NCBI RefSeq assembly: GCF_002836715.1
Contig: NZ_PJAT01000147.1
Location: 26,407-90,406, forward strand
Reading direction: 5' to 3'
Origin: Psychrobacter sp. 4Dc
GTDB lineage: Bacteria > Pseudomonadota > Gammaproteobacteria > Pseudomonadales > Moraxellaceae
Length of the DNA stretch: 64,000 nt
Shown: piece after piece, positions 43,828-52,968 of the stretch
How the letters are laid out: each line of letters starts with the position of its first letter
Numbering within the stretch: position 1 is the stretch's first letter
The notes under the pieces: model-generated
The model's input: only the letters and a program-made list of their open reading frames with translations
Told to the model about the DNA's origin: nothing
The model's database searches: none
Program-made: the position numbers and the translations under genes

Positions 43828-46431
43828 TTAATTATGCAGTGCTTTGCCAGAGGTTTTATCAACCGTAACTTTTGCAGGTTTGATTGGTGTTGGCATACTG
43901 ACCAAAGCAACCTTTAAGATTTCCTCAATCGTGGCAACTGGCTGAATGGTTAGGCCTTCTTTCACGTTATCAGGAATATCAGCCAAATCTCGCTCATTAG
44001 TCGCTGGGATTAAGACGTGCTTGATACCGCCGCGATGTGCCGCCAGCAATTTCTCTTTGAGACCGCCAATACGTAATATCTTACCGCGTAAGGTAATCTC
44101 ACCTGTCATCGCAATATCTGGACGGATAGCGATACCTGTCAACGCAGAGACTAGCGCTGTCGTCAGTGCACCACCAGCAGATGGGCCGTCTTTTGGCGTG
44201 GCTCCTTCTGGCATATGGACATGGACGTCTGTTGTTTTAAACGTCTCGTAGTCGATACCTAAGCTATCACCGCGAGCACGAACCACGCTCATAGCTGCGC
44301 GAATTGACTCTTTCATCACATCGCCTAGTGAACCGGTAAAGCTAAGCTCGCCTTTACCTTTCATACCGACCGCTTCGATGGTCAATAGCTCACCGCCGAC
44401 CTGAGTCCATGCAAGACCAGTAATACGACCGATCTCAGGCTCTTCTTCAGCCAGACCGTAGTCATACTGATGCACACCTAGATAGTCATCGATGTTCTTG
44501 TCATCGACCGTCACTAGCTGACGTTCTGCTTTTTTCGGAGCGCGAGCACCATGAGTTTCAACCGAACCGCGAACCACTTTACGGCAGATCTTGTTCACTT
44601 CACGCTCAAGGTTACGCACACCTGCTTCACGCGTATAGCTACGCACGATGCTGTGCAATGCCGCTTCAACAATCTCAATCTCACCTTCTTTAAGACCGTT
44701 TTGCTTAATCGCTTTTGGCACTAGGTATTTCTGTGCGATATTGACCTTTTCTTCTTCGGTATAACCAGGTAAGCGAATAACTTCCATGCGGTCAAGCAGT
44801 GCAGGTGGAATATCCATACTGTTGGCAGTACAGATGAACATCACTTGCGACAAGTCTAAGTCCATGTCTAAATAATGGTCGTTAAACGTATCGTTCTGTG
44901 ATGGATCCAATACTTCAAGCAATGCTGACGCTGGATCACCGCGGAAGTCTTGCGCCATCTTATCGATTTCATCCAATAAGAATAGTGGGTTTTTGACTTC
45001 TACTTTTGCAAGTGACTGAACGATTTTACCTGGCATTGCACCGATATAAGTACGGCGATGACCACGAATCTCTGCTTCATCACGTACGCCGCCAAGCGCC
45101 ATACGCACAAACTTGCGACCAGTAGCACGGGCAATAGACTCACCCAGTGAAGTTTTACCGACACCTGGAGGACCAACGAGACATAGAATCGGACCACGAA
45201 GTTTTTTCACACGTGATTGCACGGCGAGGTACTCTAAGATGCGGTCTTTTACATCTTGCAAGCCATAATGGTCTTCGTCTAATACTGTTTTAGCTTTATC
45301 CAAATTGATAGATACTTTGGTCGTCGCATTCCACGGCGTGTCCAAAATCCATTCAATATAGTTGCGTACCACAGATGATTCACTTGACGCAGGTGGCATC
45401 ATTTTAAGCTTTTTGAATTCTTGCTCAGCTTTTTTGCGCACATCTTCTGGCAAGTCAGCATCTTCTAAACGCTGCTCTAGCTCAGCCACATCATCTTCAC
45501 CATCGAACGCGCCGTCATTCATATCTGACAGCTCATTTTTAATGGCTTTCATCTTCTCATTCAAGAAGTATTCGCGCTGATTGTCTTCCATCTGCTGACG
45601 GACAGCATCTTGGATATCTTGTTCGATGTTTTGCTCAGCACTTTGCTTGACTAGATATTCAGTCAAGGTATTGATATGCGTTTTGATATCGTCTTCTTCT
45701 AAGAAAGACTGTTTGATATCAAGGTCCATCGATACACGAGTTGAGATGAAATAAACCAACTCAAGCAAGTCGTCGATACGCTTAGCCACACGAGTCAGCT
45801 CACGTGCATTGCGAAGTCGCGCATCTGCATAGCTTTCGAACAATGTAGTTAACGCTTGAATGGTGTTTTTCTGTTGGCTCTCATCCATGCTGACATCAAG
45901 ATCGGCACGCTCAAATCTCGCCATCAATAAATCATCATGGCCTTCTATGTTATCGACACGAGCGCGGTATTGACCTTCGATCAATACCTTGATGCAGTTC
46001 TCATCGCTGTCATGTGGCATAGTGCTGACGATGCGACACACCGTACCGTACTGATACAAGTTATCTTGATCAATATCTTCGGTCAGTGAGTCTTTTTGCG
46101 CGACTACCAGTACTTTGTTGCCATACTCAGCCTGTGCCAACTCAACCGCTTTCACCGATGGCGCGCGTCCCACAAACAATGCAATCTGCATATGTGGATA
46201 GACGACGACGTCGCGTAATGCCAGCAATGGCAAATAGCTTTCATCTTCATTGTCTTTAACAGCGTCAGATGAGGCATTTAACGCATCCGTAGATGAGCTT
46301 TCTGTCTCATTATTCGCGTCAGCACTGATGTTAGCGTCAGTGTCAGTATTTGCATCAGACGTCGTGTCAGTGTTCAGGGCAGATGATACATCGATGTCGA
46401 TGTTGTCTTTATCAATATTATGTTCACTCAT
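43828..46431 (-). CDS. lon: ATP-dependent Lon protease with acidic N-terminal extension
   Basis: Cytoplasmic AAA+ serine protease for damaged and regulatory proteins. LON N-domain from YLPLLALRDVVVYPHMQIAL; Walker A GPPGVGKTSLGESIARATG; Walker B FLLDEIDKM; protease Ser in PKDGPSAGGALTTAL and Lys in GGLKEKLLAAHRGG. The ATG at 46431 has GAGGAA six bases upstream and is preferred to 46500. Unusually, about 65 residues rich in Asp, Asn, Ser, Thr and Ala precede the LON domain. The central glutamate-rich coil (SDMNDGAFDGEDDVAELEQR) is also enlarged compared with E. coli Lon (784 residues). Confidence 0.95.
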   Translation of the reverse strand: MSEHNIDKDNIDIDVSSALNTDTTSDANTDTDANISADANNETESSSTDALNASSDAVKDNEDESYLPLLALRDVVVYPHMQIALFVGRAPSVKAVELAQAEYGNKVLVVAQKDSLTEDIDQDNLYQYGTVCRIVSTMPHDSDENCIKVLIEGQYRARVDNIEGHDDLLMARFERADLDVSMDESQQKNTIQALTTLFESYADARLRNARELTRVAKRIDDLLELVYFISTRVSMDLDIKQSFLEEDDIKTHINTLTEYLVKQSAEQNIEQDIQDAVRQQMEDNQREYFLNEKMKAIKNELSDMNDGAFDGEDDVAELEQRLEDADLPEDVRKKAEQEFKKLKMMPPASSESSVVRNYIEWILDTPWNATTKVSINLDKAKTVLDEDHYGLQDVKDRILEYLAVQSRVKKLRGPILCLVGPPGVGKTSLGESIARATGRKFVRMALGGVRDEAEIRGHRRTYIGAMPGKIVQSLAKVEVKNPLFLLDEIDKMAQDFRGDPASALLEVLDPSQNDTFNDHYLDMDLDLSQVMFICTANSMDIPPALLDRMEVIRLPGYTEEEKVNIAQKYLVPKAIKQNGLKEGEIEIVEAALHSIVRSYTREAGVRNLEREVNKICRKVVRGSVETHGARAPKKAERQLVTVDDKNIDDYLGVHQYDYGLAEEEPEIGRITGLAWTQVGGELLTIEAVGMKGKGELSFTGSLGDVMKESIRAAMSVVRARGDSLGIDYETFKTTDVHVHMPEGATPKDGPSAGGALTTALVSALTGIAIRPDIAMTGEITLRGKILRIGGLKEKLLAAHRGGIKHVLIPATNERDLADIPDNVKEGLTIQPVATIEEILKVALVSMPTPIKPAKVTVDKTSGKALHN

Positions 46432-46500
46432 ATGTTTTTCCTCGTTCCCCAGACTTGTAAAGTCAAGTTCGTGGTTCATGTTTAGATAAATGGTGCTCAC

Positions 46501-46865
46501 GAAAAAAATTGCAAGGCTGATTGGTGAAGTCGTCTGCTTATCTTTGTTAAATAGTTGTTTGAGCGTCCAGTTATTAGTGCAATTAATGTGGGTAACGATG
46601 TGTCGTCAATAGTATGACTGGTCTATGAGTGATAAAAACAGTCAGAAATTATAGAAGAGGGTTTAGATGTGTAAATGATATTTGGCTGCTTATGATGATG
46701 TCTAATTGGTTCTATGCGTAGGCTTTATACCCAAAATAAGGTAAACTGGCGCGCGTCTAAAACAGGCTCTCATATTGAGACGTTTTAGACAACAGGGCGA
46801 TATTCATTAGTTTCAATATTCATAGGTCTCATTAAGACCAAAGTATAAAGAACAAGGGGCAACAC
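46501..46865. other. 365-bp divergent region, lon / antiporter
   Basis: It contains the hairpin at 46755-46790 and otherwise AT-rich promoter-like DNA. No sigma-32-type element was recognised with confidence. Confidence 0.5.
46755..46790 (+). promoter_or_regulatory. Leader hairpin upstream of antiporter gene
   Basis: GTCTAAAAC (46755-46763) pairs with GTTTTAGAC (46782-46790). Inside, TCTCA (46768-46772) pairs with TGAGA (46776-46780) around TAT. It ends 75 bases before the start codon and lacks a T-tract, so it may be an operator or leader-RNA element. Confidence 0.5.
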
Positions 46866-48227
46866 ATGGCCATCAATGCAGTATTGCTAGCAGTTATTAT
46901 CATGCTAGGACTGTCACTTTCGCGAGTGCACGTGGTGCTCAGTTTATTAATCGGAGCGTTGGCAGGTGGACTGCTAGCAGGGCTTGGTATTACTGATACG
47001 CTCAATGCTTTTCAAGAAGGCATCCGTAATGGCGCAGAAATTGCGCTGTCGTATGCACTGCTTGGGGCGTTTGCGGTAGCGATTGCTCATTCGGGCTTGC
47101 CGCAATCGTTGGCAGGCGCGGTCATCAAGCGTATTGATGCTGCTGGCACGAGTGGCATGATTAAGTACATGCTGTTTGCAGGCCTCATTACCATGAGCTG
47201 CTTTAGCCAAAACTTAATCCCTATTCATATTGCCTTTATTCCGCTACTGGTACCGCCACTATTGTTAGCATTCAATCGCATGCAGATTGATAGACGCCTG
47301 ATTGCTTGTCTGATTACGTTTGGACTGGTCACCACCTATATGTTTATTCCTTATGGCTTTGGTGATATCTATCTCAATCAGATTATGCTAAAAAACGTGG
47401 GTGAAGCGGGCATTGATGTTGCCAATATTTCTGTGGTGCAAGCCATGGCGATTCCTGCATTGGGTATGCTAATTGGTTTACTGGTTGCTGTATTTATCAG
47501 CTACCGTAAGCCACGCGCATATCAGCAGATTGCGATAGATCAGCAAGCGCATGATGCCTTCGTAGAAGGTGATGCATTAAGCAAAACTGCTGCTGGTGCA
47601 CAGTCGCAAAGCAAGCTAAAGACACTGGTTGCACTGGCTGCTATCGTGACGGCTTTTGTGGTGCAGCTATATACTGATTCGCTACTACTTGGCTCAATGT
47701 TTGGCTTTGGTGTGTTTATGGCGACTGGCGTGGTGAAGTGGCGTGATGCTGACGGCGTCTTTAATGACGGTATTAAGCTGATGGCGATGATTGGCTTTAT
47801 TATGATTACCGCGCAAGGCTTCGCTGAAGTGATGAAAGCCACTGAGCAAATTCAGCCATTGGTCGATGGCGCAGCTTCACTATTCGCTGGTAATAAAGCG
47901 ATGGCGGCATTTATCATGCTATTGATTGGTTTGATTGTGACTATGGGTATCGGTTCTTCATTTTCGACCATTCCTATTTTGGCTGCGATTTATGTGCCGC
48001 TGTGTATTTCATTAGGGTTCTCGCCGTTGGCTACTGTGGCGATTATCGGTACGGCTGGCGCACTTGGAGATGCAGGTTCGCCTGCGTCAGATTCGACATT
48101 GGGGCCAACCTCTGGTCTAAATATCGATGGACAGCATGACCATATCAAAGACAGTGTGATACCGACATTCTTACATTACAACATTCCGCTACTGGCATTT
48201 GGTTGGATTGCAGCGATGGTGCTGTAG
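46866..48227 (+). CDS. Na+/H+ antiporter-family membrane transporter
   Basis: A 453-residue protein with about 11-12 membrane helices, of the NhaC-like Na_H_antiporter group that also includes YuiF-type permeases. Motifs: LSRVHVVLSLLIGALAGGLLAG, ISLSYALLGAFAVAIAHSGL-like AFAVAIAHSGLPQSLAG, SQNLIPIHIAFIPLLVPPLL and LGDAGSPASDSTLGPTSGLN near the C-terminus. Some relatives may carry amino acids such as histidine instead of Na+/H+; the substrate is not decided by sequence. The ATG follows AAGGGG. It has its own terminator. Confidence 0.85.
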   Translation: MAINAVLLAVIIMLGLSLSRVHVVLSLLIGALAGGLLAGLGITDTLNAFQEGIRNGAEIALSYALLGAFAVAIAHSGLPQSLAGAVIKRIDAAGTSGMIKYMLFAGLITMSCFSQNLIPIHIAFIPLLVPPLLLAFNRMQIDRRLIACLITFGLVTTYMFIPYGFGDIYLNQIMLKNVGEAGIDVANISVVQAMAIPALGMLIGLLVAVFISYRKPRAYQQIAIDQQAHDAFVEGDALSKTAAGAQSQSKLKTLVALAAIVTAFVVQLYTDSLLLGSMFGFGVFMATGVVKWRDADGVFNDGIKLMAMIGFIMITAQGFAEVMKATEQIQPLVDGAASLFAGNKAMAAFIMLLIGLIVTMGIGSSFSTIPILAAIYVPLCISLGFSPLATVAIIGTAGALGDAGSPASDSTLGPTSGLNIDGQHDHIKDSVIPTFLHYNIPLLAFGWIAAMVL

Positions 48228-48260
48228 TAAGTGATTTGAACGACTGGGTCTGATATAAAG

Positions 48261-48295
48261 GGCGAGTATAGCTATAAGCTATGCTCGCCTTTTTT
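48261..48295 (+). terminator. Intrinsic terminator of antiporter gene
   Basis: GGCGAGTATAGC (48261-48272) pairs with GCTATGCTCGCC (48278-48289) with one mismatch and is followed by TTTTTT. Confidence 0.88.
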
Positions 48296-48326
48296 ATTTC
48301 TCTTTATTGCTTAATTAATATGTTTT

Positions 48327-48581
48327 TTAATACTCATCATCAAAATCTTTTATCTCACCATTTAAACTACTCAAAAACGCATCGCTTTGCGCTAGCAATT
48401 CATTTAAGCGTTCTTCATTGACGAGCCGTGTCATTTCATCAGCGCTAAAGGGTTGCTCTTGACTGTAGTAGCGTTGCTCCCTAGCGTCCTCATTGCCTAA
48501 CGTTTGTAAATACTCATCCACACTGTCTGCACTGGAATCAGCAGCGCTAGAGTCTTTTTCAAATTGTTCATCATCTTTCAT
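48327..48581 (-). CDS. Small acidic protein of unknown function
   Basis: An 84-residue, strongly acidic protein (MKDDEQFEKD, then Ser/Asp-rich, ending GEIKDFDDEY) with no membrane segment; I do not recognise it. Its ATG overlaps the stop of the upstream cyclo-ligase gene (TGATG), so the two are translationally coupled. The middle (ADEMTRLVNEERLNELLAQS) may form a helix. A longer frame exists upstream but would overlap the neighbour by 54 bases. Confidence 0.65.
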   Translation of the reverse strand: MKDDEQFEKDSSAADSSADSVDEYLQTLGNEDAREQRYYSQEQPFSADEMTRLVNEERLNELLAQSDAFLSSLNGEIKDFDDEY

Positions 48582-49300
48582 CAAAACCACCTTATGCCGC
48601 TTGGCGTAATTAAGCCATCTAGTGGCACATCCCACGGTTGACGCGCTAATTGTTCAACCACTTGAAAATCATAGCACCAGCCTATCTTTAACGGCCTTGA
48701 AGCCCCTGAGCGATAACTTTTCCCAAGCGTCGTATCATAGAACCCGCCACCCATGCCCATTCGGTTGCCATGTTCATCGACCGCGACTAACGGACAAATA
48801 ATCACGTCTAGTTCTGACGCCCAGAGCAGGGCGCGACTGTGGTTCTGTTTCATGCCTAATTGATGAATGCAAGTGGGGATATTAATCAATTTTGAATGAT
48901 AAACAGGTACGAAGCGCAGGCGTTTATCATCATTGCCATTGCTAGTACGACCAAGAGAACCAACAATTGGTAAATAAGGTAAATAGCCTAAGCGTTGACA
49001 CCAGTCTAATATTAGCTGAGTAGGTAGCTCACCAAAGCCATCATAATAAAGCCCAATGCGTGCATGTGTAGGCAATCGCTGCTGTAGTTTGGTCAAATGT
49101 AAGCTTGCAGACTGAGCAAGTTGTCTACGTTCTCCATCGCTCAACTGACGGCGTTGGCGAGTAAAGTGTCGTCTAGGCGGGTTACTTAGTGTGGGCTCTT
49201 GTGAGTTAAAAGTTTTTGGCTCAGTGGGCATAGTTTTAGAGTGCATAGGTATCTTATCCAATGAAGTATCAGATTGGTGATGACAGGCGTTTTTAGACAT
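48581..49300 (-). CDS. 5-formyltetrahydrofolate cyclo-ligase
   Basis: ATP-dependent conversion of 5-formyl-THF to 5,10-methenyl-THF (YgfA/MTHFS family). The conserved C-terminal signature GMGGGFYDTTL and the preceding DVIICPLVAVDEHGNRMG are present, as is the helix RRQLSDGERRQLAQSASLHL. An N-terminal ~40-residue polar extension makes it longer (239) than usual (about 190). No 6S RNA is seen in the short gap to fumC. Confidence 0.9.
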   Translation of the reverse strand: MSKNACHHQSDTSLDKIPMHSKTMPTEPKTFNSQEPTLSNPPRRHFTRQRRQLSDGERRQLAQSASLHLTKLQQRLPTHARIGLYYDGFGELPTQLILDWCQRLGYLPYLPIVGSLGRTSNGNDDKRLRFVPVYHSKLINIPTCIHQLGMKQNHSRALLWASELDVIICPLVAVDEHGNRMGMGGGFYDTTLGKSYRSGASRPLKIGWCYDFQVVEQLARQPWDVPLDGLITPSGIRWF

Positions 49301-49458
49301 TCGTTCTTAGGCATCGCTCAAGGCTATTTGTGAATATTCAACACGCCTTAGTCATGCTATCATAACGCCACTTTACATCGTATTTCCGTTTATGTGCAGC
49401 AGCTGTTGCACTTTTTATCGTTCAGTTATTTAACAACAAACCAGTAAAGAGGGTAGTT

Positions 49459-50862
49459 ATGTCGACACAGAATCAGGCAACTCGTACCGAAAAAGACACC
49501 ATGGGCAACGTAGAAGTCCCAGCTGATGCTTATTGGGGTGCGCAAACTCAGCGTAGCCGCGAAAACTTCAAAATCGGTGGTGAGACTTTACCGCGTCCAA
49601 TGATTGAAGCGATGGCACTGGTCAAAAAAGCCGCTGCGATTACCAATGCAAGCCTAGAGCGTATCGAAGGCGACAAGCGCGATTTAATCGTACAAGCCGC
49701 TGACGAAATCATCAATGGCGGTCTGGTCGATCAGTTCCCATTGGTCGTATGGCAGACAGGTTCTGGCACTCAGTCAAACATGAACATGAACGAAGTATTG
49801 GCCAACCGTGCTAACGAAATCGCTGGTTCTGAGCGTGGCAGCTATACGCCGATTCACCCAAATGACCATGTGAACCATGCACAGTCTACCAACGACAGCT
49901 TCCCAACAGCAATTCGTGTGGCTGCTGCGCGTCAAATCAACAGCTTATTGATTCCAGCGGTAACAGCACTACGCGATACGCTCGCTGCAAAAGCCAAAGA
50001 ATTCGATAGCATCGTAAAAATCGGCCGTACTCATTTACAAGACGCCACGCCTTTGACTTTGGGTCAAGAATTTAGCGGTTATGTGAGCCAACTTGACCAT
50101 TCATTGACTCGCATCGATAACGCGCTACAAGGTCTATATGAATTGCCACTAGGCGGTACAGCGGTTGGTACGGGTCTAAACGCCCATCCTGATTATGCAG
50201 TAAAATCGGCTGAGCAATTATCAACATTGACTGGTCTGCCGTTTGTGACGTCACCAAATAAGTTTGAAGCATTAGCGGCTCGTGATGCTGAAGTATTTGC
50301 TTCAGGCGCATTAAAAACCTTAGCAGCTAGCTTGAATAAAATCGCTAACGACGTACGTTGGTTGGCATCAGGTCCTCGCTGCGGTCTAGGCGAATTGACA
50401 ATTCCTGAAAATGAGCCAGGCTCATCTATCATGCCGGGTAAAGTGAACCCAACTCAGTCAGAAGCGATGACCATGGTTGTCGCTCAAGTGATGGGTAACG
50501 ATGTCACTATCAGCATGGCTGGCGCGTCAGGTAACTTTGAGCTTAACGTTTATAAGCCAGTAATTGCCTTTAACTTGTTGCAATCTATCCAGCTATTGGG
50601 TGATGCTTGCAACAGCTTTAACGAAAACTGTGCGGTTGGTATCGAGCCAGTAAAAGATAAAATCGATGACTTCTTGCATAATTCATTGATGCTAGTCACG
50701 GCATTGAACCGTCATGTTGGTTATGAAAATGCTGCGAAAATCGCTAAGACTGCTTATAAAGAAAACAAAACGTTGAAGCAAGTTGCGGTTGAGTTAGAGC
50801 TATTAACTGAAGCTCAGTTTGATGAGTGGGTAATTCCTGCTGATATGGTACATCCTAAGTAA
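49459..50862 (+). CDS. fumC: Class II fumarate hydratase
   Basis: Oxygen-stable fumarase of the TCA cycle, 467 residues. Motifs: the superfamily signature [13 protein letters not shown], the active-site region [38 protein letters not shown] and [20 protein letters not shown]. It is preceded by a GAGGG site and followed by a strong terminator. It is divergent from the cyclo-ligase gene. Confidence 0.96.
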   Translation: MSTQNQATRTEKDTMGNVEVPADAYWGAQTQRSRENFKIGGETLPRPMIEAMALVKKAAAITNASLERIEGDKRDLIVQAADEIINGGLVDQFPLVVWQTGSGTQSNMNMNEVLANRANEIAGSERGSYTPIHPNDHVNHAQSTNDSFPTAIRVAAARQINSLLIPAVTALRDTLAAKAKEFDSIVKIGRTHLQDATPLTLGQEFSGYVSQLDHSLTRIDNALQGLYELPLGGTAVGTGLNAHPDYAVKSAEQLSTLTGLPFVTSPNKFEALAARDAEVFASGALKTLAASLNKIANDVRWLASGPRCGLGELTIPENEPGSSIMPGKVNPTQSEAMTMVVAQVMGNDVTISMAGASGNFELNVYKPVIAFNLLQSIQLLGDACNSFNENCAVGIEPVKDKIDDFLHNSLMLVTALNRHVGYENAAKIAKTAYKENKTLKQVAVELELLTEAQFDEWVIPADMVHPK

Positions 50863-50888
50863 GCTATCTAATAGTTTTTTAGAATAGT

Positions 50889-50926
50889 AAAAAGACCTTG
50901 TCATGTAATGTGACAAGGTCTTTTTT
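50889..50926 (+). terminator. Intrinsic terminator of fumC
   Basis: Perfect 15-base arms, AAAAAGACCTTGTCA (50889-50903) and its complement (50911-50925), around a 7-base loop. Active on both strands in principle. Confidence 0.9.
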
Positions 50927-51042
50927 CACGATTTTAGAGTTAATCCTGATTTTTTATGCTCTTATATTTACTCACTAGGGCATAAATAAAGTAAAGGGTA
51001 TTGAGGGTGTTATTGGAATAGAGCATTCTAGTGTCAGAGTTT

Positions 51043-51843
51043 TTACTTCTTAATAGTACTTTTTAAGTTCTTTATTTTAGCCGTAGCAGCATCTATTTTC
51101 TCTTTTTTCTTCAATGCTTCAAGTTGTTCGTCTAGTATTATTTCAATTCCAACTTTCAGAGTGTCGAAGTTTTCAAGACATGTGTTCTCGTCTAACTCAT
51201 GTATTCCTAAACTTAATATAGAGTAGAGTTCCTTATGATCAACTAAAAATGTTGGCAAATAGGCTTTTAAAAGCTCAATTTTCCCATCCATTCTTGCTCT
51301 TTGAAAATCGCCTTCTGATATTGATTTATTCTCAATTGCTTCTTGATAAGCTTGTTGGATTAAATATTCAAATACTCGTCTTAAATAAACAAAAGAACCT
51401 ATTCCAACACCGTTAGCAGCGAGGCCTATTGCACGCGTAATCTCTTTCATTTTTTCAGTAGATAGCAACTTCTTATATTGTTTTATTTCATGTAAATGTA
51501 TTGTGGCTACTGACGGGTATTGTCCTACTTTCATAAGAGTGCTTTCTATAGCATCGTATAAGCAATAGTATCTGAGAATGTTTCCATACCTTTTGCAACG
51601 GATTTGAAATTCTCCAAATCCACCGTGTAAAAGATAGTGATTAGAAGGGTTAAAGAGATGACCTAATGTTCTAATAGTTTCAAAGGTTGTTTGAGTTTTA
51701 CGGAATGGATTGTAACCATCAATATCATTTCTTGCATCTTGATTAGTTATTAATGCTTTGAATTCTGCATCTTTCAAATCTTTAATAGTAATTTTTGTAT
51801 AAAGAGGAGTATCGAAAAGAAAAGCTTCTAAAGAAAAATCCAT
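51043..51843 (-). CDS. AT-rich orphan protein of unknown function
   Basis: A 266-residue soluble protein I cannot assign with confidence. The N-terminal part (to about 100) includes HYLLHGGFGEFQIRCKRYGN, reminiscent of a small nucleic-acid or zinc-less binding domain. The C-terminal half is helical: RRVFEYLIQQAYQEAIENKS, LLKAYLPTFLVDHKELYSIL, SLGIHELDENTCLENFDTLK, ending in a Lys/Glu-rich coil. Such helical C-terminal domains occur in hypothetical proteins of accessory regions. The gene is visibly more AT-rich than its neighbours and sits alone between two terminators, suggesting horizontal acquisition. An AGAGATGA site precedes the ATG. Confidence 0.7.
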   Translation of the reverse strand: MDFSLEAFLFDTPLYTKITIKDLKDAEFKALITNQDARNDIDGYNPFRKTQTTFETIRTLGHLFNPSNHYLLHGGFGEFQIRCKRYGNILRYYCLYDAIESTLMKVGQYPSVATIHLHEIKQYKKLLSTEKMKEITRAIGLAANGVGIGSFVYLRRVFEYLIQQAYQEAIENKSISEGDFQRARMDGKIELLKAYLPTFLVDHKELYSILSLGIHELDENTCLENFDTLKVGIEIILDEQLEALKKKEKIDAATAKIKNLKSTIKK

Positions 51844-51957
51844 TTATATTTCATCTCTTATATATTATTAGCTGTTGTATTGAGCTCATTAATAGAGTAA
51901 CTGAAGATATCTGTTTATTATGATATTAAGCACTATCTTGTAAACAATCAACCACAA

Positions 51958-51987
51958 AAAAAGCCGAGCAAAATGCTCGGCTTTTAC
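51958..51987. terminator. Terminator of mipA-like gene
   Basis: AAAAGCCGAGCA and TGCTCGGCTTTT are perfect complements around a 3-base loop, at the 3' side of the minus-strand mipA-like gene and upstream of the orphan gene. Confidence 0.88.
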
Positions 51988-52008
51988 ATATCAAGCTTTT
52001 AAGCTCAA

Positions 52009-52821
52009 CTAGAACTTATAAAGCAAACCAAGCGTAGTCGCCGCTTCAGTACGCGAGTCTACCATTGGGCTATCGTATTGCTCATTTGGTACATAGCTCA
52101 CGCTTTGATTGGCAAATCCTGCCCAGCGCTCATTAAAGTCATAGTTGGCACTGATATTGATATATGGGTTCAAGCTTGAGTTAGATTTATAAGCGTCAAC
52201 GCCTGTTTTAGCAGCCTCTTTTTCACTGACACCATAGTAGTATTCATTGTAGTCAGCATCATGATATTCAAAGCCAATACTTGGATAGAGCGTTAGCTTG
52301 CCTTTAGTGATTCTAGAAAGGTAGGTCAAGCGAGCCGTATTACCGCCACTACGATCTAATACATCAGCACCTATTTGGGCGCGAATGCCACCGATAGCGG
52401 TACGACGCTGGTAGCTTAGACCTGCTTCTGCTGAGGATTTACGCTCATCCAAGCCTTGCAGTGCGCCATTGGCATCATCAGGTTCAAACTCAGAACCCGC
52501 AAGCTTGGCATAGGCAGACAGCTGATTGACACCATCATTGATCAGATACGCACCAGCTTGCGCACCGCGTACATAGACTTTATTGTTATCATAAAATGCA
52601 CCTGGTAGCACGCGCACTTCAGTACTGTCTTCGAGATCATAGGCTGATTTGACTGCCATGACATTGACCCCAACGCTAAGCTCAGCATCTTTGTCAGTCG
52701 GCAAGTTGTCATTAAAAAGTGCGGCGTTAGACAGGCTAGCCACACTAAATAGTGCAGTAGCGGTAAACGCGCTAAACATAGTGCGTGTAGAGATATTAGG
52801 TAGCGCTGCAAGTTTTAACAT
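52009..52821 (-). CDS. MipA/OmpV-family outer-membrane protein
   Basis: A 270-residue beta-barrel protein with a signal peptide (cleavage near SNA, about residue 33). The MipA pattern is seen in SVGVNVMAVKSAYDLEDSTE, VRVLPGAFYDNNKVYVRGAQ and AGAYLI, SSAEAGLSYQRRTAIGGIRA, and the terminal strand TTLGLLYKF with a final Phe. MipA relatives scaffold peptidoglycan enzymes or act as outer-membrane proteins; the role here is not fixed. Confidence 0.85.
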   Translation of the reverse strand: MLKLAALPNISTRTMFSAFTATALFSVASLSNAALFNDNLPTDKDAELSVGVNVMAVKSAYDLEDSTEVRVLPGAFYDNNKVYVRGAQAGAYLINDGVNQLSAYAKLAGSEFEPDDANGALQGLDERKSSAEAGLSYQRRTAIGGIRAQIGADVLDRSGGNTARLTYLSRITKGKLTLYPSIGFEYHDADYNEYYYGVSEKEAAKTGVDAYKSNSSLNPYINISANYDFNERWAGFANQSVSYVPNEQYDSPMVDSRTEAATTLGLLYKF

Positions 52822-52968
52822 AATTGGATCTCGTAAGTGAGTATAAATAACTGAGTGGTGCGAGTAAGCAAAACGTGTTCAAAAGAGTAAGCAATAAAAG
52901 GAATCAGTGATGTTGGTCAGTATGCTGTTTTTGGGAGCTATATAGCAATGATAGATAAGTATGAGCAT

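Noticed and set aside
49301..49458. 6S RNA expected next to the formyl-THF cyclo-ligase gene
   Set aside because: The gap is only about 160 bases and shows no 6S-like long hairpin.
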